Below the pieces are notes generated by a model. The model saw only the letters and a program-made list of their open reading frames with translations, was not told the origin of the DNA and did no database searches. 64,000 bases of DNA from Betaproteobacteria bacterium (lineage in GTDB: Bacteria; Pseudomonadota; Gammaproteobacteria; Burkholderiales; UBA6910): NCBI GenBank assembly GCA_016183615.1, contig JACPEG010000021.1, positions 62,001 through 126,000 of the forward strand, read 5' to 3'. Position numbers and translations under genes: made by a program. How positions within the stretch are numbered: position 1 is the first letter of the stretch; the number at the start of each line of letters is the position of its first letter. This document shows positions 44,298 to 56,313 of the stretch, one piece after another.

Positions 44298-45363
44298 GGG
44301 CCGCGGCAGGCGTGTCATCGTCGGCATGTCGGGCGGCGTGGATTCCTCCGTCGCGGCGTTGCTGCTCAAGGAACAGGGCTACGAGGTGGTGGGCCTGTTC
44401 ATGAAGAACTGGGAGGACGACGACACCGACGAGTACTGCACCTCGCGCCAGGACCTGGTGGATGCGGTGTCGGTCGCCGACAAGATCGGCATCGAGATCG
44501 AGGCCGTGAATTTTTCCGCCGAGTACAAGGAGCGGGTGTTCAGCAACTTCCTCTCGGAATACCAGGCGGGGCGCACGCCCAACCCCGACGTGCTGTGCAA
44601 TGCGGAGATCAAGTTCAGGGCCTTCCTCGACCACGCGCTCAACCTTGGAGCGCATTTCATCGCCACCGGCCATTACGCCCAGGTGCGGGAAACTGACGGC
44701 CGCCACGAGCTGCTGAAGGCCGAGGACGGCACCAAGGACCAGAGCTATTTCCTGTACCGCCTGAACCAGCGGCAGCTGTCGAAGACGCTGTTCCCCCTGG
44801 GCGGGCTTTACAAGCGGGACGTGCGGGAAATCGCCAGAAAGGCGGGGTTGCCCACTTTCGCCAAGAAGGATTCCACCGGCATCTGTTTCATCGGCGAACG
44901 GCCGTTCCGGGAGTTCCTGAACCGCTATCTCCCGGCCCGGCCCGGGAACATGGAGACCCTCGACGGGAAAGTGGTGGGGCGTCACACGGGGCTCATGTTC
45001 CATACCATCGGCCAGCGGCATGGCCTCGGGATAGGCGGTGCCGGGGAACCCTGGTTCGTGGCTGGCAAGGATCTGGCGCGCAACGTGCTCCTCGTGGTGC
45101 AGGGCCACGACCACCCGGCCCTTTACCGGGAACGGCTCAGTGCCACCGACCTCACCTGGGTAAGCGGCGAGGCACCCCACTGCCACTGGGTGTATGGTGC
45201 CAAGACCCGATACCGCCAGGCCGATGCGCCGTGCAGTCTGGCGCGCGTCACGGATGGAACCTGCGAGGTGGAATTCGCCCAGCCCCAGTGGGCGATCACC
45301 CCGGGACAATCGGTGGTGATCTATGAGAGCCGGGTGTGCCTGGGAGGGGGGGTAATTCAGTGA
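44290..45363 (+). CDS. mnmA: tRNA-specific 2-thiouridylase MnmA
   Basis: A 357-residue enzyme that puts sulfur on U34 of Lys, Glu and Gln tRNAs. The PP-loop [20 protein letters not shown] is near the N-terminus. The two catalytic cysteines sit in CNAEIKF and in [10 protein letters not shown]. Other typical segments are TGHYAQV and [10 protein letters not shown]. It is translationally coupled to nudJ. The stop TGA is the first three bases of a heptamer unit of repeat element A2. Confidence 0.97.
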   Translation: MTEGRGRRVIVGMSGGVDSSVAALLLKEQGYEVVGLFMKNWEDDDTDEYCTSRQDLVDAVSVADKIGIEIEAVNFSAEYKERVFSNFLSEYQAGRTPNPDVLCNAEIKFRAFLDHALNLGAHFIATGHYAQVRETDGRHELLKAEDGTKDQSYFLYRLNQRQLSKTLFPLGGLYKRDVREIARKAGLPTFAKKDSTGICFIGERPFREFLNRYLPARPGNMETLDGKVVGRHTGLMFHTIGQRHGLGIGGAGEPWFVAGKDLARNVLLVVQGHDHPALYRERLSATDLTWVSGEAPHCHWVYGAKTRYRQADAPCSLARVTDGTCEVEFAQPQWAITPGQSVVIYESRVCLGGGVIQ

Positions 45364-45443
45364 ACAGTAAACGGTAAACCGTAACTCCGGTCGCCGGGGT
45401 GGCACTGTTCACTGTTCACTGTTCACTGCTCACGGTTCACGGT

Positions 45444-45446
<3 letters not shown>
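45361..45446. repeat. Heptamer inverted-array element A2 (CTGTTCA family) spanning both stop codons
   Basis: The left array on the plus strand is TGAACAG, TAAACGG, TAAACCG, TAA (45361-45384); the right array is CTGTTCA three times, CTGCTCA, CGGTTCA twice (45405-45446). A 20-bp GC-rich spacer lies between. The left array begins with the mnmA stop codon (TGA, 45361-45363); the right array ends with TCA (45444-45446), which is the gst stop on the minus strand. The element fills the whole mnmA-gst gap. Confidence 0.85.
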
Positions 45447-47572
<2,126 letters not shown>

Positions 47573-47652
47573 TTGCGGCCGGGGCGACCCGGTTCGGCCT
47601 GAAAACCCCGGGACCGGATCCATTTACCGGAAAGGTTCCCAGGAGTCGCGCC

Positions 47653-48341
47653 ATGACCGCCGTTTCATTCGATGCCAACGCCGCCAATTTCCAGCAGGCG
47701 GTGATTGAAAAATCCCGGAGAGTCCCGGTGCTGGTGGATTTCTGGGCCGACTGGTGGACGAGTTCACCGGCGCGCCTCCCGAATCGGCCGTGCGCCAGTT
47801 CGTCGAGAGCCTGCTGCCCTCGCCCTGCGAGGAGCTGCGGCTGCAGGCGCAGGAGGTATTCCGGGACGGCAACGCGGCAAAGGCCCTCGCGCTGCTGGAG
47901 GCGGCGGCTGTCGACCCGGAGAATGACGACGTCAAGACGGACCTGGCGGAAATCCTTTTGGAGCAGGGTCGCCATGAGGATGCCCGACCCTGGCTGGAGA
48001 ACCTGAGTCCCCTGGCGAAGTCCGAGACCCGGGCCACGAATCTCGCCGCGCGGATCGAGTTCGCCGCCCATGCGGAACAGCTCGTTGACCCCGAGGCGTT
48101 GCGCAGCCGCATCTCGGCCGATGGCGGCGATCTCGATGCCCGCCTCGCGCTTGCCCGGTATCATGCGGGCCGGAAGGACTACGAGAAAGCGCTGGAGCAC
48201 CTGCTGGAGATCATCCGCCGCGACCGCAAGTTCGGCGATGACATCGGCCGCAGGACCATGCTTTCGCCATTCAACCTGCTCGGCAACGACAACGACCTGG
48301 TGGGGCGCTACCGGCGGCGGCTGGCCAGTGCGCTGAACTAA
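47653..48341 (+). pseudogene. cnoX: Broken cnoX (ybbN): thioredoxin core deleted with a frame change
   Basis: An N-terminal piece (about residues 1-34, MTAVSFDANAANFQQAVIEK through VLVDFWADW) runs in one frame from 47653. The reading then continues in another frame at about 47754 with VDEFTGAPPESAVRQFVESL and the full TPR-like C-terminal half to 48341. In CnoX the segment between DFW and VDxFxG is about 55 residues and holds the thioredoxin active-site region; here it is missing. Two copies of CTGGTGGA (47731 and 47751) flank the junction. CnoX is a chaperedoxin working with GroEL. The C-terminal half alone could still be translated from the GTG at 47754. An assembly error is possible. Confidence 0.8.
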
Positions 48342-48348
48342 GGCGCGC

Positions 48349-48984
48349 TCAGCGGCCGCGCTGGCGCAGGTATTCGATGGCGCCAGGGAGAACCGAGAGA
48401 AAGATAATGCCGACAATCACCAGGGTGAGGTTCTGCTTCACCACCGGGATGTTGCCGAAGAAATAGCCGCCGATCACGAAGAATCCGATCCAGAACGTGC
48501 TGCCCAGGGCGCTGAACAGCAGGAACTGGCGGTAGGTCATGCGTCCGATTCCCGCAACGAATGGGGCAAAGGTGCGGATGATGGGCAGGAACCGAGCCAG
48601 GATGATGGTCTTGCCCCCGTGCCGCTCGTAGAAGGCGTGGGTCTTTTCGAGATACGTCCGGTTCAGCAGCCGGGAATCGTTGCGGGTGAATACCTTCGGG
48701 CCGATGTAGCGGCCAATCCAGTAATTGGTGTTGTCGCCGCTGAAGGAGGCGATCATCAGCAGCGCCGCCAGCCACTCCACCTGCATGGCCCCCGCCGCCG
48801 CCAGCGTCCCCGCCACGAACAGCAGCGAATCGCCCGGCAGGAACGGTGTCACCACCAGCCCCGTCTCGCAGAAGACAATGAGGAACAGGATCAGGTAGAT
48901 CCAGGAGCCGTATTCCTGGATCAGCATGACCAGGTGCCGGTCCAGGTGCAGCACGATGTCGACCAGGGCGGCGAGCAGTTCCAT
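48349..48984 (-). CDS. DedA family membrane protein
   Basis: A 211-residue inner-membrane protein of the DedA/VTT family, linked to lipid scrambling or flipping and proton-motive-force homeostasis. Typical motifs are FCETGLVVTPFLPGDSLLF, the GDNTNYWIGRYIG region and FARFLPIIRTFAPFVAGIG-like sequence (read LARFLPIIRTFAPFVAG). Several hydrophobic segments cover the rest. The ATG at 48984 has no Shine-Dalgarno site; heptamer repeat element B1 begins directly upstream. It converges with cnoX, only 7 bp away. Confidence 0.9.
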   Translation of the reverse strand: MELLAALVDIVLHLDRHLVMLIQEYGSWIYLILFLIVFCETGLVVTPFLPGDSLLFVAGTLAAAGAMQVEWLAALLMIASFSGDNTNYWIGRYIGPKVFTRNDSRLLNRTYLEKTHAFYERHGGKTIILARFLPIIRTFAPFVAGIGRMTYRQFLLFSALGSTFWIGFFVIGGYFFGNIPVVKQNLTLVIVGIIFLSVLPGAIEYLRQRGR

Positions 48985-49103
48985 TGTTGGCTATCCGCTT
49001 TCAGCGATCAGCGCCGAAGGGAAATTGATGGCATGAAAACGACGCGAGCGTGCGATTTCGGCTGATTGCGGACGGCTGATTGCTGATAGCTGACAGCCAC
49101 TCA
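48985..49103. repeat. Heptamer inverted-array element B1 (TAGCTGA family)
   Basis: The left array is TTGGCTA, TCCGCTT, TCAGCGA, TCAGCGC (48987-49014). The right array, in reverse orientation, is CGGCTGA, TTGCGGA, CGGCTGA, TTGCTGA, TAGCTGA, CAGCCAC, then TCA (49059-49103). TCA at 49101-49103 is the secF stop (TGA on the minus strand). The left array is two bases from the dedA ATG and so occupies its whole ribosome-binding region. Confidence 0.75.
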
Positions 49104-50033
49104 CGGCACGCTGTCCGCCGTCTCCTTCTTCTCCGGCTTCACCAGGTCCTCGCGCGAGACGCCGAGCCACATGACAATGGGGCTCGCCACCAGCACCGAG
49201 GAGTAGATGCCGAACATGATGCCGATGGTGAGCGCGAGCGCGAAGTAGAACAAGGTTTCGCCGCCGAACAGCAGCATGGACAGCACCGCAAGCTGGGTCG
49301 AGCCGTGGGTGATGATGGTGCGCGACATGGTGCGGGTGATGGCGTTGTCGATGATCTGGGGCACCGTCGCCTTGCGCATCTTGCGGAAGTTTTCCCGGAT
49401 CCGGTCGAACACCACCACCGACTCGTTCACCGAGTAGCCGAGTATGGCGAGCACGGCCGCCAGCACCGACAGCGAAAATTCCCACTGGAAGAAGGCAAAG
49501 AAGCCGAGGATGATCACCACGTCGTGCAGGTTGGCGATGATGGCGGCAACGCCAAACTTCCACTCGAAGCGGAACCACAGGTACACCACGATGCCCATCG
49601 ACACGAACAGCAGCGCGAGCGCCCCGTTCTCCACCAGCTCCTGGCCCACCTGGGGCCCGACGAATTCCACCCGGCGCAGCTCCACCGCGGAATCGCCCTT
49701 GCGCAGCGCCTCCATCACCGTCTCGGAAAGCTTGGCGCCGGCAAAGTCCTTGCGGGCCGGCAGCCGGATCAGCACGTCGCGCGAGGTGCCGAAGTTCTGG
49801 ACGCTGGTTTCGGTGAGGTTGAGGCTGGTGAGCGCCTGCCGCACTTTCTGCAAATCCGCCGGCTGGACATAGCTCACCTCCATCACCGTGCCGCCGGTGA
49901 AGTCCACCCCGAAGTGCAGTCCCTTCACCACCAGGAAAACCACCGCCAGCACGAACGTGACCGCCGAGATCACGTTGAACGCCAGCGCGTGGCGCATGAA
50001 GGGGATATCGTTCTTGATCCTGAAGAATTCCAT
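49101..50033 (-). CDS. secF: Protein translocase subunit SecF
   Basis: A 310-residue SecF, which with SecD pulls proteins through SecYEG using the proton gradient. The first transmembrane segment is followed by the periplasmic P1 domain (GVDFTGGTVMEVSY) and five more helices with the conserved GYSVNESVVVFDRIREN segment and the TxxGSTQLAVLSMLLFGGETL region. The stop lies within repeat element B1. It is 52 bp downstream of secD in the yajC-secD-secF operon. Confidence 0.97.
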   Translation of the reverse strand: MEFFRIKNDIPFMRHALAFNVISAVTFVLAVVFLVVKGLHFGVDFTGGTVMEVSYVQPADLQKVRQALTSLNLTETSVQNFGTSRDVLIRLPARKDFAGAKLSETVMEALRKGDSAVELRRVEFVGPQVGQELVENGALALLFVSMGIVVYLWFRFEWKFGVAAIIANLHDVVIILGFFAFFQWEFSLSVLAAVLAILGYSVNESVVVFDRIRENFRKMRKATVPQIIDNAITRTMSRTIITHGSTQLAVLSMLLFGGETLFYFALALTIGIMFGIYSSVLVASPIVMWLGVSREDLVKPEKKETADSVP

Positions 50034-50085
50034 CTGGGATACCTGGATTTATCGGGAAGCGCCGGGTCGGTCGGTCAAGGCCCTG

Positions 50086-51933
50086 TTACCGTTTTTCCCC
50101 GGCCGGTTTCCACACCTGGCCGATCGAAACGCGTTCCAGCTTGCGCCGGCTGCCGTAGAGCAGGTTGACGATGCCCCGGGACACCATCACCGCGCTGAAC
50201 ATGGAGGTCAGGATGCCCAAGCACAACACCACCGCAAAGCCGCGCACCGGACCCGAGCCGAAGGCGAACAGGGCGATGCCCGCGATGAGGGTCGTGATGT
50301 TGGAGTCGAGAATGGTGTCGAACGCGCGATCGTAGCCCGCGGCAATCGCGGCCTGGGGGCTGTTGCCGGCGCGCAGCTCCTCCCGGACCCGCTCGTTGAT
50401 GAGCACATTGGCGTCGATCGCCATGCCCAGGGTAAGCGCAATGCCGGCCATGCCGGGAAGGGTGAGCGTCGCCTGCAGCATGGACAGGATCCCCACCAGG
50501 AACAGCAGATTGATGGAAAGCGCCACTACCGAGATAAATCCGAAGATCAGGTAGTAGCCGGCCATGAACACCGCGATGGCGGAAAACCCGTAGAGCGTGG
50601 AATTGAAGCCCTTGGCGATATTGTCGGCGCCGAGGCTCGGTCCCACGGTGCGTTCCTCGATAATGTCCATGGGCGCGGCAAGTGCGCCGGCCCGCAGCAG
50701 CAGCGCCACGTCGTTCGCTTCCTCGGTGGTCATGCGGCCGCTGATCTGCACCCGTCCGCCGCCGATTTCCTCCCGGATTACCGGCGCGGTGATGACTTCC
50801 GCCTGGCCCTTTTCGATCAGCAGGATGGCCATGCGCTTGCCGACGTTGGCGCGGGTCACGTCCTTGAAGCGGCGGGCGCCAGCGCCGTCCAGGCTGATGT
50901 GCACCGCCGGCTCGTTGGTGCGCTGGTCGAAGCCGGGCTGGGCGTCGTTGATGCGGTCGCCGGTGAGCACCACTTCCTTCTTTACCAGCAGCGGAACGCC
51001 GCTGCGCTCCTTGTAGAGCTCGGTGCCGAAGGGAACCTGGCCCTGGAGCGCGGCATTGACGTCGTGCTCCTCGTCCACCATGCGCACTTCCAGGGTCGCG
51101 GTGCGCCCGAGAATGTCCTTGGCCTTGGCGGTGTCCTGCACGCCGGGCAGCTGCACCACCACCCGGTCCGCGCCCTGCTGCTGGATGATGGGTTCCGCCA
51201 CCCCCAGCTCGTTCACGCGGTTGCGCAGGGTGGTGATGTTCTGCTGCACGGCGAAATCCTGGATGCGCTTCTGGGCCTCGGGCTTGAGGGTGGCCACCAG
51301 CCTCGATTCTCCCCCGGCATCCTCTTCCCGGAGCGCCAGGTCGGGGAAATTCTTGCCGATCTCCTTCCCAGCCCTGGCACGGGTCTCGGCGTCCCGGAAG
51401 CGCACCTGCACCGCCTGTCCCTCGCGCACCACGCCGGAGTAGGGAATCCGGGCATCGCGCAGGGCGGTGCGAATGTCCCCCGAATATCGCTCCACCGCCT
51501 TGAGAAGGGCCGCCTTCATGTCCACCTGCAGCAGGAAATGCACGCCGCCGCGCAGGTCCAGGCCCAGGTACATGGGAAGCGCGCCGAGGCTGGCCAGCCA
51601 GCGTGGCGAGCTGGAAAGCAGGTTGAGCGCCACCACGTAGCTGTCGCCGAGCCGACCGGCAAGCAGGTCCTTGGCCTTGATCTGGGTATCGGTGTCCTGG
51701 AACCGGGCCTTGACGCTGTTCCCCTCCAGGAACACGCCCTGGTAAGGCAGGTTCGCGCCTTTCAGCGTGTCTTCGACCCGGCCCAGCAGGGCCACGTCCG
51801 CCTTCACCGCCGACTTGAGAGGCGAGACCTGGACCGCGGGCACCTCGCCGAAGAAATTGGGCAGGGTATAGAGGAAGCCGAGGACGAGGGCGACCGCAAT
51901 GACGATATATTTCCAGAGGGGATAACGGTTCAT
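50086..51933 (-). CDS. secD: Protein translocase subunit SecD
   Basis: A 615-residue SecD (E. coli: 615). One N-terminal helix, a large P1 domain (LGLDLRGGVHFLLQVD), a second periplasmic domain and five C-terminal helices with the conserved GMAIDANVLINERVREELR region and the DSNITTLIAG segment. It forms the periplasmic motor with SecF and YajC. It lies 13 bp after yajC. Confidence 0.98.
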   Translation of the reverse strand: MNRYPLWKYIVIAVALVLGFLYTLPNFFGEVPAVQVSPLKSAVKADVALLGRVEDTLKGANLPYQGVFLEGNSVKARFQDTDTQIKAKDLLAGRLGDSYVVALNLLSSSPRWLASLGALPMYLGLDLRGGVHFLLQVDMKAALLKAVERYSGDIRTALRDARIPYSGVVREGQAVQVRFRDAETRARAGKEIGKNFPDLALREEDAGGESRLVATLKPEAQKRIQDFAVQQNITTLRNRVNELGVAEPIIQQQGADRVVVQLPGVQDTAKAKDILGRTATLEVRMVDEEHDVNAALQGQVPFGTELYKERSGVPLLVKKEVVLTGDRINDAQPGFDQRTNEPAVHISLDGAGARRFKDVTRANVGKRMAILLIEKGQAEVITAPVIREEIGGGRVQISGRMTTEEANDVALLLRAGALAAPMDIIEERTVGPSLGADNIAKGFNSTLYGFSAIAVFMAGYYLIFGFISVVALSINLLFLVGILSMLQATLTLPGMAGIALTLGMAIDANVLINERVREELRAGNSPQAAIAAGYDRAFDTILDSNITTLIAGIALFAFGSGPVRGFAVVLCLGILTSMFSAVMVSRGIVNLLYGSRRKLERVSIGQVWKPAGEKR

Positions 51934-51946
51934 GACCTGCGGGCGC

Positions 51947-52276
51947 CTAGGCGGCGCTCTTCATCGTGCCCTTGGGAAGGACCAGTTGCACCGCCTGTTT
52001 CTGCACCAGAATCTCGACGTTCTCGGCGATCTCCAGGTTCACGTAGTTCTCGCCGACCTTGGTGACGCGGCCCAGGGCGCCCCCTGCGGTCACCACTTCG
52101 TCGCCCTTCTGCAGGGCATCCAGCATGGTCTTGTGTTCCTTGGTCCGCTTCATCTGGGGACGGATCATGAGAAACCAGAACAGGACGAAGATCAGGATCA
52201 GGGGAAGCAGGCTCACCAGGTCCATGCCCTGCTGGGCGGGCGCGGCCGCCTGGGCAAAGGCTTCGCTAATCAACAC
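51947..52276 (-). CDS. yajC: Sec translocon accessory subunit YajC
   Basis: A 109-residue protein with one transmembrane helix (LLPLILIFVLFWFLMIRPQ) followed by the cytoplasmic YajC segment (MLDALQKGDEVVTAGGALGRV). It binds SecDF. An N-terminal Ala-rich stretch resembles a signal anchor. It lies between tgt and secD in the usual queA-tgt-yajC-secD-secF order, 53 bp after tgt. Confidence 0.96.
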   Translation of the reverse strand: MLISEAFAQAAAPAQQGMDLVSLLPLILIFVLFWFLMIRPQMKRTKEHKTMLDALQKGDEVVTAGGALGRVTKVGENYVNLEIAENVEILVQKQAVQLVLPKGTMKSAA

Positions 52277-52329
52277 GTTGAATCTCCCATGGGGGTTGGA
52301 AACAAAGGCCGCATTTTAGCACGTTAGGT

Positions 52330-54446
<2,117 letters not shown>

Positions 54447-54453
54447 GGCGCGC

Positions 54454-54459
54454 ATTATA
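54454..54459 (-). promoter_or_regulatory. -10 box of queA, predicting a leaderless mRNA
   Basis: The minus-strand sequence TATAAT-GCGCGCC-ATGAA (54459-54442) is identical over 18 nt to the start of the Fur-family gene at 25104-25121. The expected transcription start (about 54447) falls on the ATG. No good -35 was found. Confidence 0.65.
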
Positions 54460-54489
54460 CAGGCGGCCCGCGCGCGCTCCGCGGCCCGG

Positions 54490-54519
54490 TTGCCCGGCCT
54501 CCGCCATATGGTGGATAAT
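54490..54519 (+). promoter_or_regulatory. Promoter of tRNA-Leu
   Basis: TTGCCC (54490-54495), an 18-bp spacer and GATAAT (54514-54519), 10 bp before the tRNA. It is back-to-back with the queA promoter. Confidence 0.6.
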
Positions 54520-54529
54520 CCCCGCCTTT

Positions 54530-54616
54530 GCCGGGATGGCGGAATTGGTAGACGCAGCGGACTCAAAATCCGCCGGTGGTGACACTGTGGGGGTTCGAGT
54601 CCCCCTCCCGGCACCA
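54530..54616 (+). tRNA. tRNA-Leu (anticodon CAA)
   Basis: An 87-nt class II tRNA with CCA encoded. Acceptor GCCGGGA pairs with TCCCGGC; the D-arm contains GGTAGACGC; anticodon stem GCGGA/TCCGC holds loop CTCAAAA (CAA, reads UUG); a long variable arm (CGGTGGTGACACTGTG) and T-arm GGTTCGAGTCC follow. A decayed gene fragment begins right after it. Confidence 0.97.
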
Positions 54617-54633
54617 CAGAACAATCTCACCGC

Positions 54634-54926
54634 GCCGGCGCCGGCAAGAGCACGCTCACCCGCTACCTGTGCTCGCGGAGGCCTACCGGCAGCATCCCCA
54701 CCTGGGGCCGGTGCTCCCGGCCCTCGGCTACAGCCCGGCGCAGGTCCAGGAGCTGGAGCAGTCCATCAACCGCGTACCCTGCGATGCCGTGCTGCTCGGG
54801 ACACCGGCTGATCTCGCCCGGGTGCTGAAAATCGGCAAGCCCGTCGCCCGCGCCCGGTTCGAGGCTCGGGACGTTTCCACGCCTGCTCTCATCGGGCGGG
54901 TGTTACCATACCTCGGTCCCCGATGA
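54634..54926 (+). pseudogene. Remnant of a P-loop GTPase related to cyclic 2,3-diphosphoglycerate synthetase
   Basis: From 54634 one frame reads AGAGKSTLTRYLC, a Walker A-like fragment. From about 54669 another frame reads AEAYRQHPHLGPVLPALGYS, then QELEQSI, GTPADLARVLKIGKPVARARFE and STPALIGRVL, which is the C-terminal end typical of the cyclic 2,3-diphosphoglycerate synthetase-like GTPases as I recall them. No start codon or middle part exists. The fragment begins 17 bp after tRNA-Leu, a typical site for integration and deletion. The Walker-like piece may be chance. Confidence 0.5.
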
Positions 54927-54971
54927 CAGAAATCCTCTGCAATAACCCCCAAAGGACCGCAAGAGCCCATC

Positions 54972-55784
54972 ATGACCGGACAGCCGGAAACCAGGAACAT
55001 GGCCCTGTTCTGCGACTTCGAGGACATCGCCCTCGGCGTGCGCGACGCCCGCTACGACAAATTCGACATCAAGAAGGTTCTGGAGCGGCTGCTGCTCAAG
55101 GGCAACATCGTGGTGAAGAAGGCCTACTGCGACTGGGACCGCTACAAGGAGTTCAAGGCCCCGATGCACGAGGCCTCCTTCGAGCTGATCGAGATCCCCC
55201 ACGTGCGCCAGTCCGGAAAGAACTCGGCCGACATCCGCATGGTGGTGGATGCGCTGGACCTGTGCTACACCAAATCCCACGTGGACACTTTCGTCGTCAT
55301 CAGCGGCGACTCGGACTTCTCGCCGCTGGTGTCCAAGCTGCGGGAGAACAACAAGACCGTGATCGGGGTGGGCGTAAAGAACTCCACCTCCGACCTGCTG
55401 ATCGCCAACTGCGACGAGTTCATCTACTACGACGACCTGGTGCGGGAAAAGGCCAAGAAGCAGGGCAAGAAAAAGGCACCGGCCAAGGGCGCTGCCCCCA
55501 GGGCCGCGGCGGCCGACAACGGCGACAAGAAACAGGAAGCGCTGGATTTGGTGATGGAGACGGTGGAGGCATTGTTCTCGGAGCGGGCTGCGGACGAAAA
55601 GATCTGGGGCTCCATGGTGAAGCAGGCCCTCAAGCGCCGCCAGCCGGGATTCAACGAGGCTTACTACGGTTTCCGCTCGTTCTCCAAGCTGCTGGACGAT
55701 GCGGAAATCCGCAAGCTGGTGGAGCTGGAGCACGACGAGAAGTCCGGGGGCGTCATTATCAAGGGCTTCAATCCCGACTGGTGA
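54972..55784 (+). CDS. NYN (LabA/DUF88-like) nuclease-type protein with OST-HTH/LOTUS domain
   Basis: A 270-residue protein with an N-terminal NYN domain (about 8-165; PIN-like acidic residues in ALFCDFEDIALG, SADIRMVVDALDL and VISGDSDFSPLV), a Lys/Ala-rich linker (about 168-192) and a C-terminal OST-HTH/LOTUS domain (about 195-268, ending YGFRSFSKLLDDAEIRKLVEL). NYN domains are predicted RNases and LOTUS domains bind RNA, so RNA processing or decay is likely. It could start at 54972 or at a Met ten codons later. It follows tRNA-Leu and the remnant; a bidirectional terminator separates it from panD. Confidence 0.88.
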   Translation: MTGQPETRNMALFCDFEDIALGVRDARYDKFDIKKVLERLLLKGNIVVKKAYCDWDRYKEFKAPMHEASFELIEIPHVRQSGKNSADIRMVVDALDLCYTKSHVDTFVVISGDSDFSPLVSKLRENNKTVIGVGVKNSTSDLLIANCDEFIYYDDLVREKAKKQGKKKAPAKGAAPRAAAADNGDKKQEALDLVMETVEALFSERAADEKIWGSMVKQALKRRQPGFNEAYYGFRSFSKLLDDAEIRKLVELEHDEKSGGVIIKGFNPDW

Positions 55785-55806
55785 CGGCTGGCCGGGCGCA
55801 CAACGG

Positions 55807-55838
55807 AAAAGGGCAGCTCCATTGAGCCGCCCTTTTTT
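55807..55838. terminator. Bidirectional terminator between the NYN gene and panD
   Basis: GGGCaGCTC/GAGCcGCCC stem (55811-55819 with 55824-55832, one A-C mismatch), loop CATT, with four A residues before and six T residues after. It suits both convergent genes. Confidence 0.8.
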
Positions 55839-55855
55839 CTCGAAATCCGGATCGG

Positions 55856-56236
55856 TCAGGCGGCCTGGACCGGAATGTGCCCGCGCTTGTTCACGATGCG
55901 GTTCTGCTCGTCCACGTACACCAGCTCGGGGTGGTATTTCTGCAGTTCCAACTCGTTGTAGGTGGCGTAGGCGGCGATGATCAGGATGTCGCCGGGATTG
56001 GCCTTGTGGGCGGCGGCGCCGTTCACCGAGATCACCCCGGAACCGCGCTGGGCGCGAATGGCGTAGGTGGTGAAGCGCTCGCCGTTGGTGACGTTGTAGA
56101 TGTCGATCTGCTGGTATTCGCGAATGCCCGAGGCATCCAGCAGATTATCGTCGATGGCACAGGAACCCTCGTAATGGAGTTCCGAATGGGTCACGCGGAC
56201 CCGGTGCAGCTTGGCCTGGAGCATGGTGCGTTGCAT
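55856..56236 (-). CDS. panD: Aspartate 1-decarboxylase proenzyme
   Basis: A 126-residue enzyme that makes beta-alanine for pantothenate. It is processed at Gly-Ser in HYEGSCAID, the serine becoming the pyruvoyl group. The start at 56236 ([13 protein letters not shown]) matches E. coli PanD (126) and has a GGGGGTGA site; the earlier in-frame GTG at 56245 is less likely. It is the last gene of the pan block, after a palindrome that separates it from panC. Confidence 0.96.
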   Translation of the reverse strand: MQRTMLQAKLHRVRVTHSELHYEGSCAIDDNLLDASGIREYQQIDIYNVTNGERFTTYAIRAQRGSGVISVNGAAAHKANPGDILIIAAYATYNELELQKYHPELVYVDEQNRIVNKRGHIPVQAA

Positions 56237-56285
56237 GGCCGTCACCCCCGTCTATGAGCCGGCAACAAATACTAAGGTTAAAGTA

Positions 56286-56311
56286 ACTATAATGCAAGTA
56301 TGCATTATAGT
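56286..56311. repeat. Perfect 11-bp inverted repeat between panC and panD
   Basis: ACTATAATGCA-AGTA-TGCATTATAGT (56286-56296 with 56301-56311). It begins 3 bp after the panC stop and lies 50 bp before the panD start. It is AT-rich with no T-run, so an operator or a promoter with dyad symmetry is more likely than a terminator. Confidence 0.7.
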
Positions 56312-56313
56312 GC

